NCBI GenBank assembly: GCA_016987375.1
Contig: PJRA01000011.1
Coordinates: 1,712,446 to 1,776,445 of the forward strand
Origin: Brachionus koreanus
Lineage: Eukaryota; Rotifera; Eurotatoria; Ploima; Brachionidae
DNA: 64,000 nucleotides
Direction: 5' to 3'
Within the stretch, counting starts at the first letter, position 1. Every line of letters begins with the position of its first letter. The translations under genes were made by a program, and so were the position numbers. Positions 1 through 11,633 of this stretch are shown one piece after another. The notes under the pieces are model-generated. The model was not told the DNA's origin, made no database searches, and saw nothing but the letters and a program-made list of their open reading frames with translations.

Positions 1-327
1 TTCCAGTATGGAAGGTGTTCAGACTTCTTTTATCAGATTCACACATTCTCCAACTTCCGTACATCAGTGTTGCTTTTACTACAGAATTGTAAAGTTTGAG
101 TTTTGTTTCCTTGCTATAGCTGGTTGATTTCCATGCTGATCGGAGTCTAGCAAAGGGAATATTTGCTTTAGCAAGTCTTTTCTTTATGTCTCTTTGTGCT
201 CCCATTGTTGTACTAATGGTGCTTCCTAAGTATGTAAATTCGTTTACACACTTGAATCATCAATGGTGATCGGGGTGTCCAATTTAGTGTTTATGCACAT
301 AACTTTCGTTTTGGCAACATTTATTAC
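1..327 (-). mobile_element. non-LTR retrotransposon, 3' reverse-transcriptase fragment
   Basis: The reverse complement encodes the thumb/C-terminal part of a non-LTR reverse transcriptase. It begins with a TGLEIN-type helix end (INVAKTKVMCINTK), followed by VNEFTYLGSTIS and a region reading KKRLAKAN, then KLYNSVVKATLMYG. It is nearly identical over about 170 bp to the plus-strand copy at 33.70-33.87 kb. Relative to that copy it lacks 7 bases just before the FTYLGS segment, which shifts the frame, so it is a dead copy. It runs off the left window edge; homology stops near 327, where plain AT-rich sequence begins. The clade (RTE, CR1 or Jockey) cannot be decided from this fragment. Confidence 0.85.
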
Positions 328-2172
328 TTATATATTTATTACTTTTCTATCTTATCTGTTCCTAAAATTTCTAATATGTTATTTTATGATTACACGACAA
401 ATGTTTAAAGGATACACTGAAGTTGATATTTTTCTTTATTTTTTAATTTTAAATCAATTTTTGTGATACATTAGTACCATAAAAGATATAGAGAATTAAA
501 AAAGAAACTTAAAAAAACTGACCAAAAAACATACAAAGGAATTTATTAAAGAATTAATACCTTACTTCAAAAGTATATTCAAAATAAAAATACTTTGATA
601 GCGTGCGCTATTAAATAATTGAGAGAAACATAAAAAATTTAATATTTTCAAAGTAATAAAAAGAGATTTTAAAATGATATAAAAAATCTAATAATCATCT
701 AATAAAGTTAAACAAAATTAAAATTGTAGCTTTTATAATTATGTTATTTTGTAATAATTATTTAGTTTTTTTTTCAAAAATTTTTCCTATAAAATAGTGA
801 TGCAGTTTTTATAGAATTTTGTTTTAATATTTTGTAAATTATTTTATTAAGTCTTAATTTTAAATTAATTTTTTTATATGAAAAATAAATCTTTGAATAT
901 AACTACTGTATGGTAATTACTCTTTTTTATTTTATCAATTGAAAAATTAAAATTTAAAAATATTTAAAATTGATTCAATGATTATTTGATTATAAAAATT
1001 TCAAATAAATAAGATGATAATGAAGGAAAAAGTGTCTAGGATTAAACCTATATTGTGAGAGAATGAATAAAATGTTACAGTTTTGTTTATGCGAGCAAAC
1101 AGATCATTGAAAAATGTTTACTTAAACTTGATAAAAAAATAATGACAAAACTAATTCCCGAAAAAATATTGTGGCAAATTTTTCAATTGTTTACAGAGCG
1201 GTTTTTGACTCAAAAATTTTTAATCATTGATACAAAGATCGATTCATATTATATAATTTTAAATTAAGGTAAATATTATTTGGGAAGAAATTTTCCATTT
1301 AAATAAGCTAATCACTTGACTAATGTCTCCGAAATATTTCCTTTTCTTTGAAACTAACAACAATTATTTGACTATATCAATTAAAAATTTAATATTTCAA
1401 AAATAATAATTTATTGTATGAAATAAAGATGAATGAAAGGTAAATCGATTTAAAATAATATTATGTACTATTTAAATATCACCAATGTTGAATGAGAATC
1501 AAATTCCAACAGTAAAAATCAAAATTATTGATTTTCGCATTTAGATATTTTCCAACATCTTGATTGAAAATAATTGTCAATGAGATATAGAATTTTAACA
1601 TAACAAAAAATAATTTTTTGTTCATCAACAACAAAGCCTGTTGATTCATCAGCAACGCACTAAGTTTAAAATCATTTAAAAACAATTTCATTCTTATCAA
1701 GGTAAGTCAAATTTTAAAGCTTGACAATAAACGTTGTCATTAGACATATTCAAGAGCAAACTTTATCTGGCAATTTTTTCATGTCACTCAAAGCTTATGT
1801 TTCCAAGAATCATCTAATAAATTTACATTATAAGTTTTATCATTAATATTAACTAGGACTAGAAGTCAACAATAACTAGTTCTATTTTAACTTGAAAAAA
1901 ACTTGAAAAATATTTATTTTTACTGTTTAATTTTTAGTCATTTTAAATAAAAAATGCTAAAAACATTCGATTGCGATACATTTTTTTCGAAAATTCATAA
2001 TTACTGATTTTACCTTAGTGAATTTTTTAAACGTCTTTATTTTCATTTTTGATACTTTTTCCTAAGTCTAAATTAACCTAAAATTTATTTAGAAAATATT
2101 TAAGGGATTAGACATAAATTGGCGATTAGTATCAAGACATTTATGTTTATCAAGACATAAAACATTAGAAAA
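328..2172. other. intergenic, AT-rich, no gene seen
   Basis: About 1.8 kb of A/T-rich sequence with short A and T runs. ORFs here are short and low in complexity. It should contain the promoter and 5' UTR of the downstream myosin gene, but I could not recognise a specific element. Confidence 0.5.
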
Positions 2173-5100
2173 ATGAATTCACGTAATGTGGCCGGAGTTG
2201 ATGATTTCGTTCTTCTGGAAGACTACACTAACCAAGACGTTTTCATTGAAAATTTACGCCTTCGCTACGAATCTGACCTGATTTATGTAATCAAAACCAT
2301 TTTAAATAAATTTAAAAAAGCATTTTTTTTTATTTTTTTTAGACCTTTATTGGTCCAGTTCTGGTAAGCGTAAATCCATACAAAACACTTGGTATTTACA
2401 CCAATGACTACAAAATACAGTACAAAAACACAAATTTGTTTGAATTGCCACCTCATATGTAACTTTTTAGCCTCAATTAGAATCACATTTTTGCATTTTA
2501 TTGCCTAAAGATATGCAATTGCAGACAACTCTTACCGAACTATGCTAAGAGAGAACAAAGATGAATGCATTTTGATATCTGGAGAGTCTGGTGCGGGAAA
2601 AACAGAGGCCAGCAAATACATTTTGGAATTCATAGCTGCAACTTCTTCTTATCATAATCAATCAATTGATTCAGTAAAAGAGAAGCTTTTAAAATCTAAT
2701 TTTATTTTAGAGGTAGTTTATTTAAAATAAAAATAACAATCGAATTAAAATTTTAAATCGAAGGCTTTTGGGAATGCAACTACTGTTCGCAATGATAATT
2801 CTAGTAGATTTGGAAAATATATGGATATCAGATTTGATTATAAAGGAATTCCAAACGGAGGCTGTATTCTAAATTATTTGCTTGAAAAGTCAAGAGTAGT
2901 GTCACAGGCTAAAAATGAAAGAAATTTTCATATTTTTTATCAGCTATTGAATGGAGCTGATGAAGAAATGATATCTAAATTAAAACTGTCTAGGACTACA
3001 TCTAAATATGATTATTTGAATAACAATTGTATCAACTCGGAATGTGAACAAGATGAAAGTCATAATTTTAAAAACATGCAAGAAGCTTTGAGAGTGTGCG
3101 AATTTTCTGACCATGATAAAGATGTTAAAAACGGAAATTTTTGAAAATAATTTTTTATATTTGTTTTTCTAGGATCTGCTAAAAATTATAAGTTCAATCT
3201 TGCACTTAGGCAACATTAAATTTGAAGATATAAATGGCTCTTCAAAAAGAGATTACATAAAATCAATTAAAAAAGGAGACATGGATTCGGAAATATCTTT
3301 GGAGAATTTTTGTTCAGTTTGTTTTTTTTTCTTAAATATGTAAAATTATATTGAAATTTGTTAAAGATGTTATCGTTGGAAAAAGAAGCGACAATTGAAG
3401 CATTGATTAATCGAATGTATAAAGTAAAAGGAGGAAGACAATCAGAAAAGGTGATGTCACCTCTTAACATTGAGCAGGCTAATTATGCTCGTGATGCTCT
3501 AGCCAAAGACTTGTATGAGCGTACATTTAATTGGATCCTCTATCGAATTAACATGTCATTAGAGGTACTAAAAATATAATCAAGTCATATTTATAAGTAC
3601 GATAATTTTATTTCAGAGGTCGAAATACGATTCTGAAAGTATTAATTCATTAAATGGCAATTGCGTGGGAATACTAGATATCTATGGTTTTGAATTATTT
3701 GACATAAATGGGTTAGTTGATTTGTTAATAATTAAACTAATTTTTAAATTAAATTATATTCCTTTTTGTTAATTGTTTTTTTTTTTATTTAATTTAAAAT
3801 GATTTTTTTAGATTATATTTTAAATATTTAGCAAAAAAATGTAAATTAAAATAATCTAACTTTGCTCTGAATAGACAGGCAAGTTATATTTTAAGTAGAG
3901 TACACAATAAGGTTGGTAGAATTTAATCTTTTAAGTTAATTAACTAAAATTAAATTTTATTATATGGTAATGTGACACATTTTTTAGGAATGCGTCACCA
4001 TTTCGTTCCTTTTTTTTTTTTACCGAAAGTTAGAAAATTGTGGTGCTTATCTTTTAACAATTTAAATTAAAAAAAAAAAATTTTTTCTTAGATTTGAACA
4101 ATTCTGCATTAACTATTGCAATGAAAAACTTCACGAGTTATTTATTGAGTTAACTTTGAAATCTGAGCAAGAAGAATATGCTGCTGAAGAAATAGTGGTA
4201 ATTTATTAAAATATTTAAGAAAAATGATATATCAATTCATAGAATAAATTAGAATACATAGAAATCCAAATAAAATTGAAAAAATCTTAGAAATTTTTTT
4301 CTATTTAATTTTTTTAAAAATTATTCTATTGGAAATATCTGACCAACACACATTTACTTCTGTGCTATCTAAATATTTAATTTTTAATCCTAAATCAAGG
4401 GGTCGAAAATAGTTGACCAGTATAAAAAGTAGGTGTTCTGATTTTTATACCTTTAAAATAACAAAAAAATGCAATTTTTTCCAAGAGTCACTTTCAAATA
4501 ATCTGTGGTTTTACTTTTTTATTTATTTTTTTGCTTTTTGTGAGTAAACTTTCCAAATCGCGTGATTTATATTTTATTTGAACATTTTAATTTCTTAATA
4601 TTTTAAAAGATTATTTTAAATGAAAAGAGAATGTTGCTCAAGACTTAAGAATTGTCTTATAATATTGATTTTTAGTCTTAAAGACCAATAACTGGTTATT
4701 TAGTAGACTATTTTTCGACTCCTTGATCGAAAATTTTCTTTTTTTTGAACCCACCTAAAAAAAAACAAATTTTCAGTTTTTATAGTTCTAGATTAAGAAT
4801 TTAAAGTAAAAAAATAGATAGCACGCAAATTTTGAATTTCCTACCCATTTAGATTAATTAATCTTCTTTTTCATTTTTAATGCCAATTTATGTAAATAAA
4901 TCTTTTATTTTGAATAATATTTACAAGGACATGATTACTTATTTGATTTTCCTCTTACATTTATACAATTCTCGCTCAATTTAACTCTTTTAGATTCATT
5001 AAATTTTACAAAATATTTTTTGGTCACTTTTGAAATAGATGAAGTGACATTTTCAACAGAACTACTCCAGAATTAATTGAATGAGGTGGTCCCGAAGAAT

Positions 5101-8100
5101 ATTGTAATTAAAGAGAGCACAATTTTTTTCAATTTCAAGTCTTATTTCATCTAAACTTTCGTTGTCGCTTCCTCCGAATCAGGCATTAATTAATATTGTT
5201 TTTTTGCACTTGTTTAAATGAGAATTGATATTATTTGTATATTTTTACACAGTTAGTATGTGTTGTAAATTTTATCTAAACTCATCTAAAGTGTGCTTTT
5301 AATCAAATTTAAATAATTCCAAAATAAGTTTGATTAGAATATCAATTCTTATTTTTTGTTGAATTTTGATTCAAATAAAATCAATTAGAATCAATAAATT
5401 TTTTAGTCAACTTTAATCTATCAAACATTTTCTATGAATTGAATCTTAATCTCAAATACCATTAGAAAGTCCGATAAAAATCAAATTTCTAAATTAAAAT
5501 TTTTAAAAAATAATCTTGAAAAAACATGTATTAAAAATTTTAACTTTAGATTGATTTTACGTGATCGGACTCTTTTAAAAACAAAATTTAATTTCTTTTT
5601 TCAAGTGGGAACCAGTTAGTTATTTTAATAATAAAATAATATGCAATTTAATAGAACAAAAACCGATCAGTATTATTGATTTCATGGTAAAAAGTTTTTT
5701 TAGCTCAGACAAAAATTAGTTTTATCATTTGAAAGGATGAAGAGTGCCTTAGACCAGGTGAACCAAACGATATTACATTTTTGGACAAACTTTCCGACTA
5801 CTTTATTCGACATCCTCACTTTGAATGCATTAAAACAAATAAAAAATCAATTAAATTCATTAAAAGAAACGTAAATGCTAAAATTTGTTAAGAAGGACTT
5901 AATTTTAATTGAGTCTTAAAGGAGTTCGTAATAAAACACTATGCTGGATCAGTAGTTTACACCGTGGATAATTTTTTAGATAAAAATAATAATCTTTTAT
6001 TCAAAAATTTAAAAGAAGTAAAATTGAAATTTAATTTAAAAAAAAAAATAAAAAACTTTTTAAAAAAATCACGAAGTTGATGTTAACCAGCAATAATTCA
6101 ATTGTAAAATCAATTTATATTCAAAATGAGTTAAATGACAATCGAAGAAACGAAACAGTAGTTAAACATTTTGATTCTAAAGTATTATTTTTATTATTCT
6201 CCAAAGGTTGCTTCACAATTTAGAACTGGACTTAAAAAATTGATGAATATTCTGTATTCAAAAGAGCCTTCATATATCCGCTGCATCAAGCCCAACTATG
6301 AAAAAAGATCGGATTTTTTCGATCCCGAGTTAGTTAGACATCAAGTAAAATATTTAAGTTTGATGGAAAATCTGCGAGTTCGCCGAGCTGGATTTGCTTA
6401 CCGAAAACCATATGAACAATTTTTAGAGAGATACAAAAGTCTTTGTCCTAGAACATGGCCATATTTTAAGGGTGAGCCTCATGAGGGCGCCAAAGCAATT
6501 TGTGAGCATCTAAAGTACGAGCTTGAAAAAGACTATTCAATGGGAAAATCAAAAATTTTCATCCGCCTTTCAAAAACTTTTTTTGATCTTGAAGATTTGT
6601 TTCATTTAAGAAAAATAATTTTAGCTAATAAAATTAAAGCCTTGTACAGAGGCTATAGACAAAGAATGGAGTTCAAGAAAATTCAAAAAGCTGGAAAAAT
6701 TATTACCAGAAATGCTCAAAAATGGTTGGCAAGAAAACGACTTGATAGATCCAGAAATGCCAGAATTGTCATAAAGAAGTATTTGATAAAAAAAATTTAA
6801 TCATTTAATAAACAATTTTTGTTAGATTCTTAATTGGCTATATACACAGATTTGAGGAGTACAATGACAAAAATAAAGTTTTTCTGAACATGATGTATCA
6901 TAGATATCTAGTAAATCTAGCTTTAAATTTGCCAACCAAAGTACTGGATAGATCCTGGCCGCCTTGTCCAAAACCAATGCAAAACGTAAATTTCAAATAT
7001 AAATGTTTTTATTTTAAATTACTTTTCTTTATAAAGATATCAAAAATTCTATTTGATTTGAATCGAAAAAATATAGTTAGAAAATACTGCATTAGCTTAG
7101 ATTCAGAAAAAAAGGAAATTGTAATGAAAACATTCTTTATTTTTTATTTTTATTAAATGTATTATTAAACTAGATGAGAGAGAAATTGTTCACAAGTGAA
7201 TTATTCAGAGATAAAAAAGATTCATATCCGGCTAGTGTTCAAATACCTTTTAAAATTGATAGACTACAAGATCATGGCTCTTTTAAAGTTCTACCTAGCC
7301 AAAAAATTGACTATTTAAAAAACAATTCATTCTTGATTGAAAAGTCAGAAAATGTTAAAGTAAAGATTTTTATTTTTGCTTTAATAATTAAATAGTAGAT
7401 TTCATAATTTAATAATTTAACAAATTAGTACAGTACACTTGTTGACAAGTACGACCGTCATGGTTATAAGCAAAGACCAAGAGTTTTGATACTTACTGAT
7501 AAATATTTGTACGGATTTGATGCCTCAACGTTAAAACTAAGAGATCTAATTAAAACAAAGTCAATTCAAGGCATTTCAACTAGCAAGCTGTCCGATGGTT
7601 TCATTGTGCTGCATTTTAAATTAGCTGAAAAAAATAAAGAAAAAGGAAGCTACAAAAAAGTGATTATTTTTTTTTATAATTTTAAAAAATTTAAAAACAT
7701 CCTTATCTTGTCTAGATTTTTTTTTGACAAAAATTTTTAAATTCTTTATTTAAGAACTTAAACACAAAATATTTTTAAAAATAGCTTAGCTATGTGAAAG
7801 TAAAAAAGCTTACAATACATTTTTGGTTAAAAAAAAACAGATTACATACATGGGTAAGGATTAAAGAAAGGGATAATTTTATTTTTTTTAAACTGTTAAT
7901 TAACACATACATTTTTTATTTGCAATAAATTAATAAAGCAAACATTATTTTAAATTAAGCAGAAAAAGTTGATAAAAGCAAAAAAAAACCTTTATCAAAA
8001 ACATCTTCATTAATTGCATTCTCTTCCACTTCGACAACAAAACGGAAAAATCATTTTTTTTGGTTTTTATATTTTCTATCTTTTAGCTTTAATATTGAAT

Positions 8101-9985
8101 TTTTTGTTTTGTTGTTTCCTTATCCAACAAAGATTTTCATAAAATTTAAAATAGAAAATTCGTCTGTATTTGAATAAATTGAGATATTAAGAAAGGTCAA
8201 TTAGAAGATATGTATCAAAATTTTGTTTCTTTGAGAATATATTCAAATTAAAATTTTCAAAATAGACTTTTAAAAAGTCCTTTGTCTATTTAAACACCAC
8301 AATGAAACAAGTCTCAAAATATTCAAAGTTATTACAGCATAAATCATTTAAGTTCATCATATTTTTAGCCAAATAAACAAAATGTAAAAAATAAATGAAT
8401 AGAATATTATAAATAAATGGAACTTTTTACTTCAAAATTAATTAATTAATATATATTAAGTAACTATTTAATAATAATTAATGCTTCTAATTGTTTAGAA
8501 AATAAATTGACATCTAATTGAAAAAATAATATAAATTAGTTTCTTTAAAATATTAAAAATGATTCTATATTTCATTATTTAGTAGAAATCAGACTTGAGC
8601 ACCAAAACTTTCGTGATAATGTCACAGGATAATTTACAAGCTGGACTACTATGTTCTTCAAATCAAGCTCTAAGAGAATTTAGTTTAAAACTTAAGATTT
8701 GAGAAGTAAAAGCAGAAAAAAATAATTAGTCCATTTGTGACAAATATTTCGAACGAAGCTGTCTTTTATTTACGATTCACTATTTTCATCAATGACCTAG
8801 CTAACAATAAAGCAGAATAAAACTTTTTCTCTGCTATTTTAAGACGATCTGAAAATATTCACTCATAAGAAAAGTGGAATTTTAGAATACAGAATGTTTG
8901 AGAAAGCAAAAGTTTACGATATATCATTAATTTTATTTTTTAAGCAATTCTAATTTTCTCTAGTTTGAGTTAAGAAGTTCACAATTTAACAAAAAACTAT
9001 TTATTTTTGAATTTTGCCATTTAGGTTTTCTTAAAAATTCTAATTAATTACATTTATGTTTCTAAAACGAATAAAAAAGACTAATATTTGTCAATCCATA
9101 ACTCAATCATGCAAATAGAATACAGACTAAATGAAGTAGTCCACACTGTTTTCTAGAAGTGTTTTTACTGTTTAACTCTTTGATCGATTAAATGTTCTAT
9201 TGAATTATCAGAAAACTTATTTTGTTTTTTTCTTTGATTTAGAGTTTTTTATTTGCCTGATTAATTCAAAATAATTAAAATATAGCTGAATGTTTAATAA
9301 TTTGCCTATTTGGCCGAAAAAATGCTTACAACTTTTTCTTTTTGCAGTTCTAAAGGTAAATAAATTGTTAAAACCTACAAAAACCACTTCAGTCAATTTT
9401 TCAAAATTTAAATAGTTCTAAATTTGCACACTTTTATCAGAGTGTTGTTACAAAACTGATTAGATATTTAAACAAAAAAAGTAAAAAGTATTTTTAGCTT
9501 TCTATTCTATTGTATTAAATTTCAATAAAACTTCTCTAAAGAAATTTTTATTTAAAGTGTGAAAAAAAAGAAAGATTAAAAAAAAAGATTCATTTTAAAA
9601 ATATTTATTTTAGGGCGATTTAATAATCCGTGATGATAAATTTCACATTGAGTTAATAGTAAAATTTATCAAAGCTCTTGGTATGGATAATTCAGAATTT
9701 CTTAAATTTACCGAGAATGCCAATCAAACACTGAACGAATACTCGTAATGTTTTGCCTTTATTTTTTAAGTACTTTTAAATGTCAAATGAAATTAATTTA
9801 GATTACCTCACTTTCTCAATAATGGATCGCGTAAATCAATCCGAATCAGAAAATCAACATCTGAAAATCATTTGGCAGCAACGCACAAAGACAAAAAAAC
9901 CGGCAGATTAATAATAGTAAATTTAAATCTTAAAAAATTAATTAAAAATTTTATTTAACAAAAAAATTTTTTTTAGGAAGTATAG
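2173..9985 (+). CDS. class I myosin heavy chain (complete, 20 exons)
   Basis: Single-headed actin motor linking membranes to actin. Exons: 2173-2286, 2343-2458, 2511-2712, 2764-3123, 3173-3316, 3367-3564, 3617-3711, 4092-4197, 5606-5686, 5736-5870, 5922-6017, 6077-6157, 6207-6778, 6826-6985, 7037-7120, 7174-7359, 7429-7659, 9614-9744, 9802-9916, 9977-9985. They sum to 3216 nt (1071 aa), the usual length for short-tailed myosin I. Visible motifs: P-loop GESGAGKT at residues 101-108, switch [11 protein letters not shown] near 154-163, switch II DIYGFE in exon 7, [13 protein letters not shown] in exon 8, actin-binding-side [11 protein letters not shown] in exon 13. The neck has degenerate IQ motifs ([11 protein letters not shown] and following). 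The TH1 tail carries [18 protein letters not shown]. The start is the first Met, before [10 protein letters not shown] as in family members. The N-terminal half resembles vertebrate Myo1A/B/C most; the exact subclass is not settled. Confidence 0.93.
4362..4824. repeat. imperfect inverted repeat inside myosin intron 8 (possible MITE)
   Basis: Within the 1.4 kb intron 4198-5605, the segment 4394-4417 (ATCAAGGGGTCGAAAATAG...) is matched by the reverse complement of 4703-4727 with few mismatches. An outer 10-bp match, GTGCTATCTA at 4362-4371, pairs with 4815-4824. The arms are interrupted by unmatched sequence, so this is an old fold-back or MITE-like element rather than a fresh one. No coding content is seen. 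Confidence 0.5.
7660..9613 (+). other. long myosin intron 17
   Basis: 1.95 kb intron between the TH1-domain exons, GT at 7660 and TAG at 9611-9613. It is entirely AT-rich. I see no transposon end, no repeat arm and no plausible nested gene in it. Confidence 0.7.
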
Positions 9986-10319
9986 CTAGACAAAAAATTC
10001 AAATTCAAATTGAGATCAATTATTTTAGAAATATTTTCGACATAAATAAATTATTTCTTGAACTTAAATTAGAAAAAGTTTTTAATTAAAATTAATTTAA
10101 AAAAATTTAAATTTTTTTTTTACCTTCAATTAAAGCTAAATTTAAAACAAAAGAGACCTTATACGCCTCTCGTATATAGGAACCAACTAAACTCTCAATT
10201 TATTCCTAATTGATTTATTTATTAACTTTGTGAAAAATGAAAAAACTTTTTCTTTTTTTGAAAATATTCAACCTAATTTAAAAAATATACATAAAAAAAA
10301 ATTGAGAAATTTTTTTTCT

Positions 10320-11633
10320 TCAAATCAACAAAGCTTCGAATGCCTGCTTGAATTCAACTAAACTTATGGTTCCGTCAGGATTCAAATAGGCGGACATAAG
10401 CAAGTTAGTGAACTCATCTCTGTTGAACAAACGCCCCATACGCATACATAGTTTATTGTAAAGTCGTTCAGCTTGATCGATTTTCAATCTTTCAACATCG
10501 ATTTGAGACAATATATCATTTAGTATAAACATTGAATTTACAAAATTAATATTTTTGTTAACTGACTCACTAGAATAAACTCTATTGTAGTAAGCATTTG
10601 ACTCTATTGTAGCAGCATTGGGCTTTTTATCCAATATTTGCTCCAACTGAGTCTTGTACTCTTCTAGGCCCTCTTTTTCCAGATCAACATATTTTAACGC
10701 TTCCAAATCACCTTCCAATTGATGTATCTGGTCACTAGGAGTCTCTGCAGCCAGTTTAATGCCATTAGGTGGCTTTATCTCTTGCACAAATTCGGGCATT
10801 TCATTCACACTCTTCAAAGTTGAACCATATCGGCTAACATATTCACTAGGATTAGCTCTAATAACTCCTAAATATTTAAAATCTTTTTTGATTGTGACCT
10901 CGGGTGCATGCCATTGTACAATCACATTTTTTGGCTTTAAATAAAAAGGCTGATTGTCTTCAGACTTTTGATGAACAACACGCCTTTTCAGTTGAGTGTA
11001 TGGCAACCAGCGTTCAACGATGACAGGCTGTGGCTTTGGTGGAAGAGGTGCCAGTCTTTCAATGATCACTTTTCGAGGCGGAGGGGGAAGTTTTTTGCCT
11101 GAAATGGTGATAACACGTTTGGGAACGATTCGAGGCGCCTTTGGTGGAGCCTCGCGAACAACCAATGGGTCAGGAGTAGGCGGTCTGGGAGGTTGTTGAC
11201 GAATAATTAGGGGTGGAGCTGGCGGAGTGATTGAGCTGGTTTCTTGACGAATTATTATGTCACCGGGCTGCGTAGGTGTCGGTGGTTTCAAGTATCTGAT
11301 CGCCAATTCTTGAATATAAATCAAATTTTGATTTGTTTTTTTGACAATAATTTCCGGGTCAGCGTCCTCATTTATTTTGTAGTCACTCAATGGAATCGGT
11401 CCTTGCCAGTTTTTCTCCTCATTTTTATTTAGCCATATGCCGCGCTGACCAAGCACCGAAATTTCCTCAGTCTCCTCGACTGCTAGTGGACATGTGGATT
11501 TTAGAATTATGCTCTCAACTGGACTGAGTTCGCAATAACTTGGATTGCGCTCAAATGAGTACCTGGACTGCGAGCTACTAGTTGCTATTTCGCCCGTCAC
11601 TCGCACTGGGTCGAACCTTTGATTTGATGGCAT
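10320..11633 (-). CDS. proline-rich repeat protein with EF-hand-like C-terminus, unknown function
   Basis: 437-aa single coding exon. I start at the ATG at 11633 (MPSNQRFDPVRV): it follows a TTTTAG splice acceptor directly, and the AT-rich codons upstream look like an intron or 5' UTR. The middle (about residues 120-230) is built of short repeats alternating proline runs with VVRE/VIIER/VIVER strands, for example LPPPPRKVIIERLAPLPP and PQPVIVERWLPY. This pattern recalls alveolin/IMC-like or epiplasmin-type valine-proline repeats, but I would not assign it to that family. An acidic helical stretch follows. The C-terminus reads NPDGTISLVEFKQAFEALL, a plausible single EF-hand half, with RDEFTNLLMSAY before it. 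A structural or cytoskeletal role is a guess. Confidence 0.75.
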   Translation of the reverse strand: MPSNQRFDPVRVTGEIATSSSQSRYSFERNPSYCELSPVESIILKSTCPLAVEETEEISVLGQRGIWLNKNEEKNWQGPIPLSDYKINEDADPEIIVKKTNQNLIYIQELAIRYLKPPTPTQPGDIIIRQETSSITPPAPPLIIRQQPPRPPTPDPLVVREAPPKAPRIVPKRVITISGKKLPPPPRKVIIERLAPLPPKPQPVIVERWLPYTQLKRRVVHQKSEDNQPFYLKPKNVIVQWHAPEVTIKKDFKYLGVIRANPSEYVSRYGSTLKSVNEMPEFVQEIKPPNGIKLAAETPSDQIHQLEGDLEALKYVDLEKEGLEEYKTQLEQILDKKPNAATIESNAYYNRVYSSESVNKNINFVNSMFILNDILSQIDVERLKIDQAERLYNKLCMRMGRLFNRDEFTNLLMSAYLNPDGTISLVEFKQAFEALLI

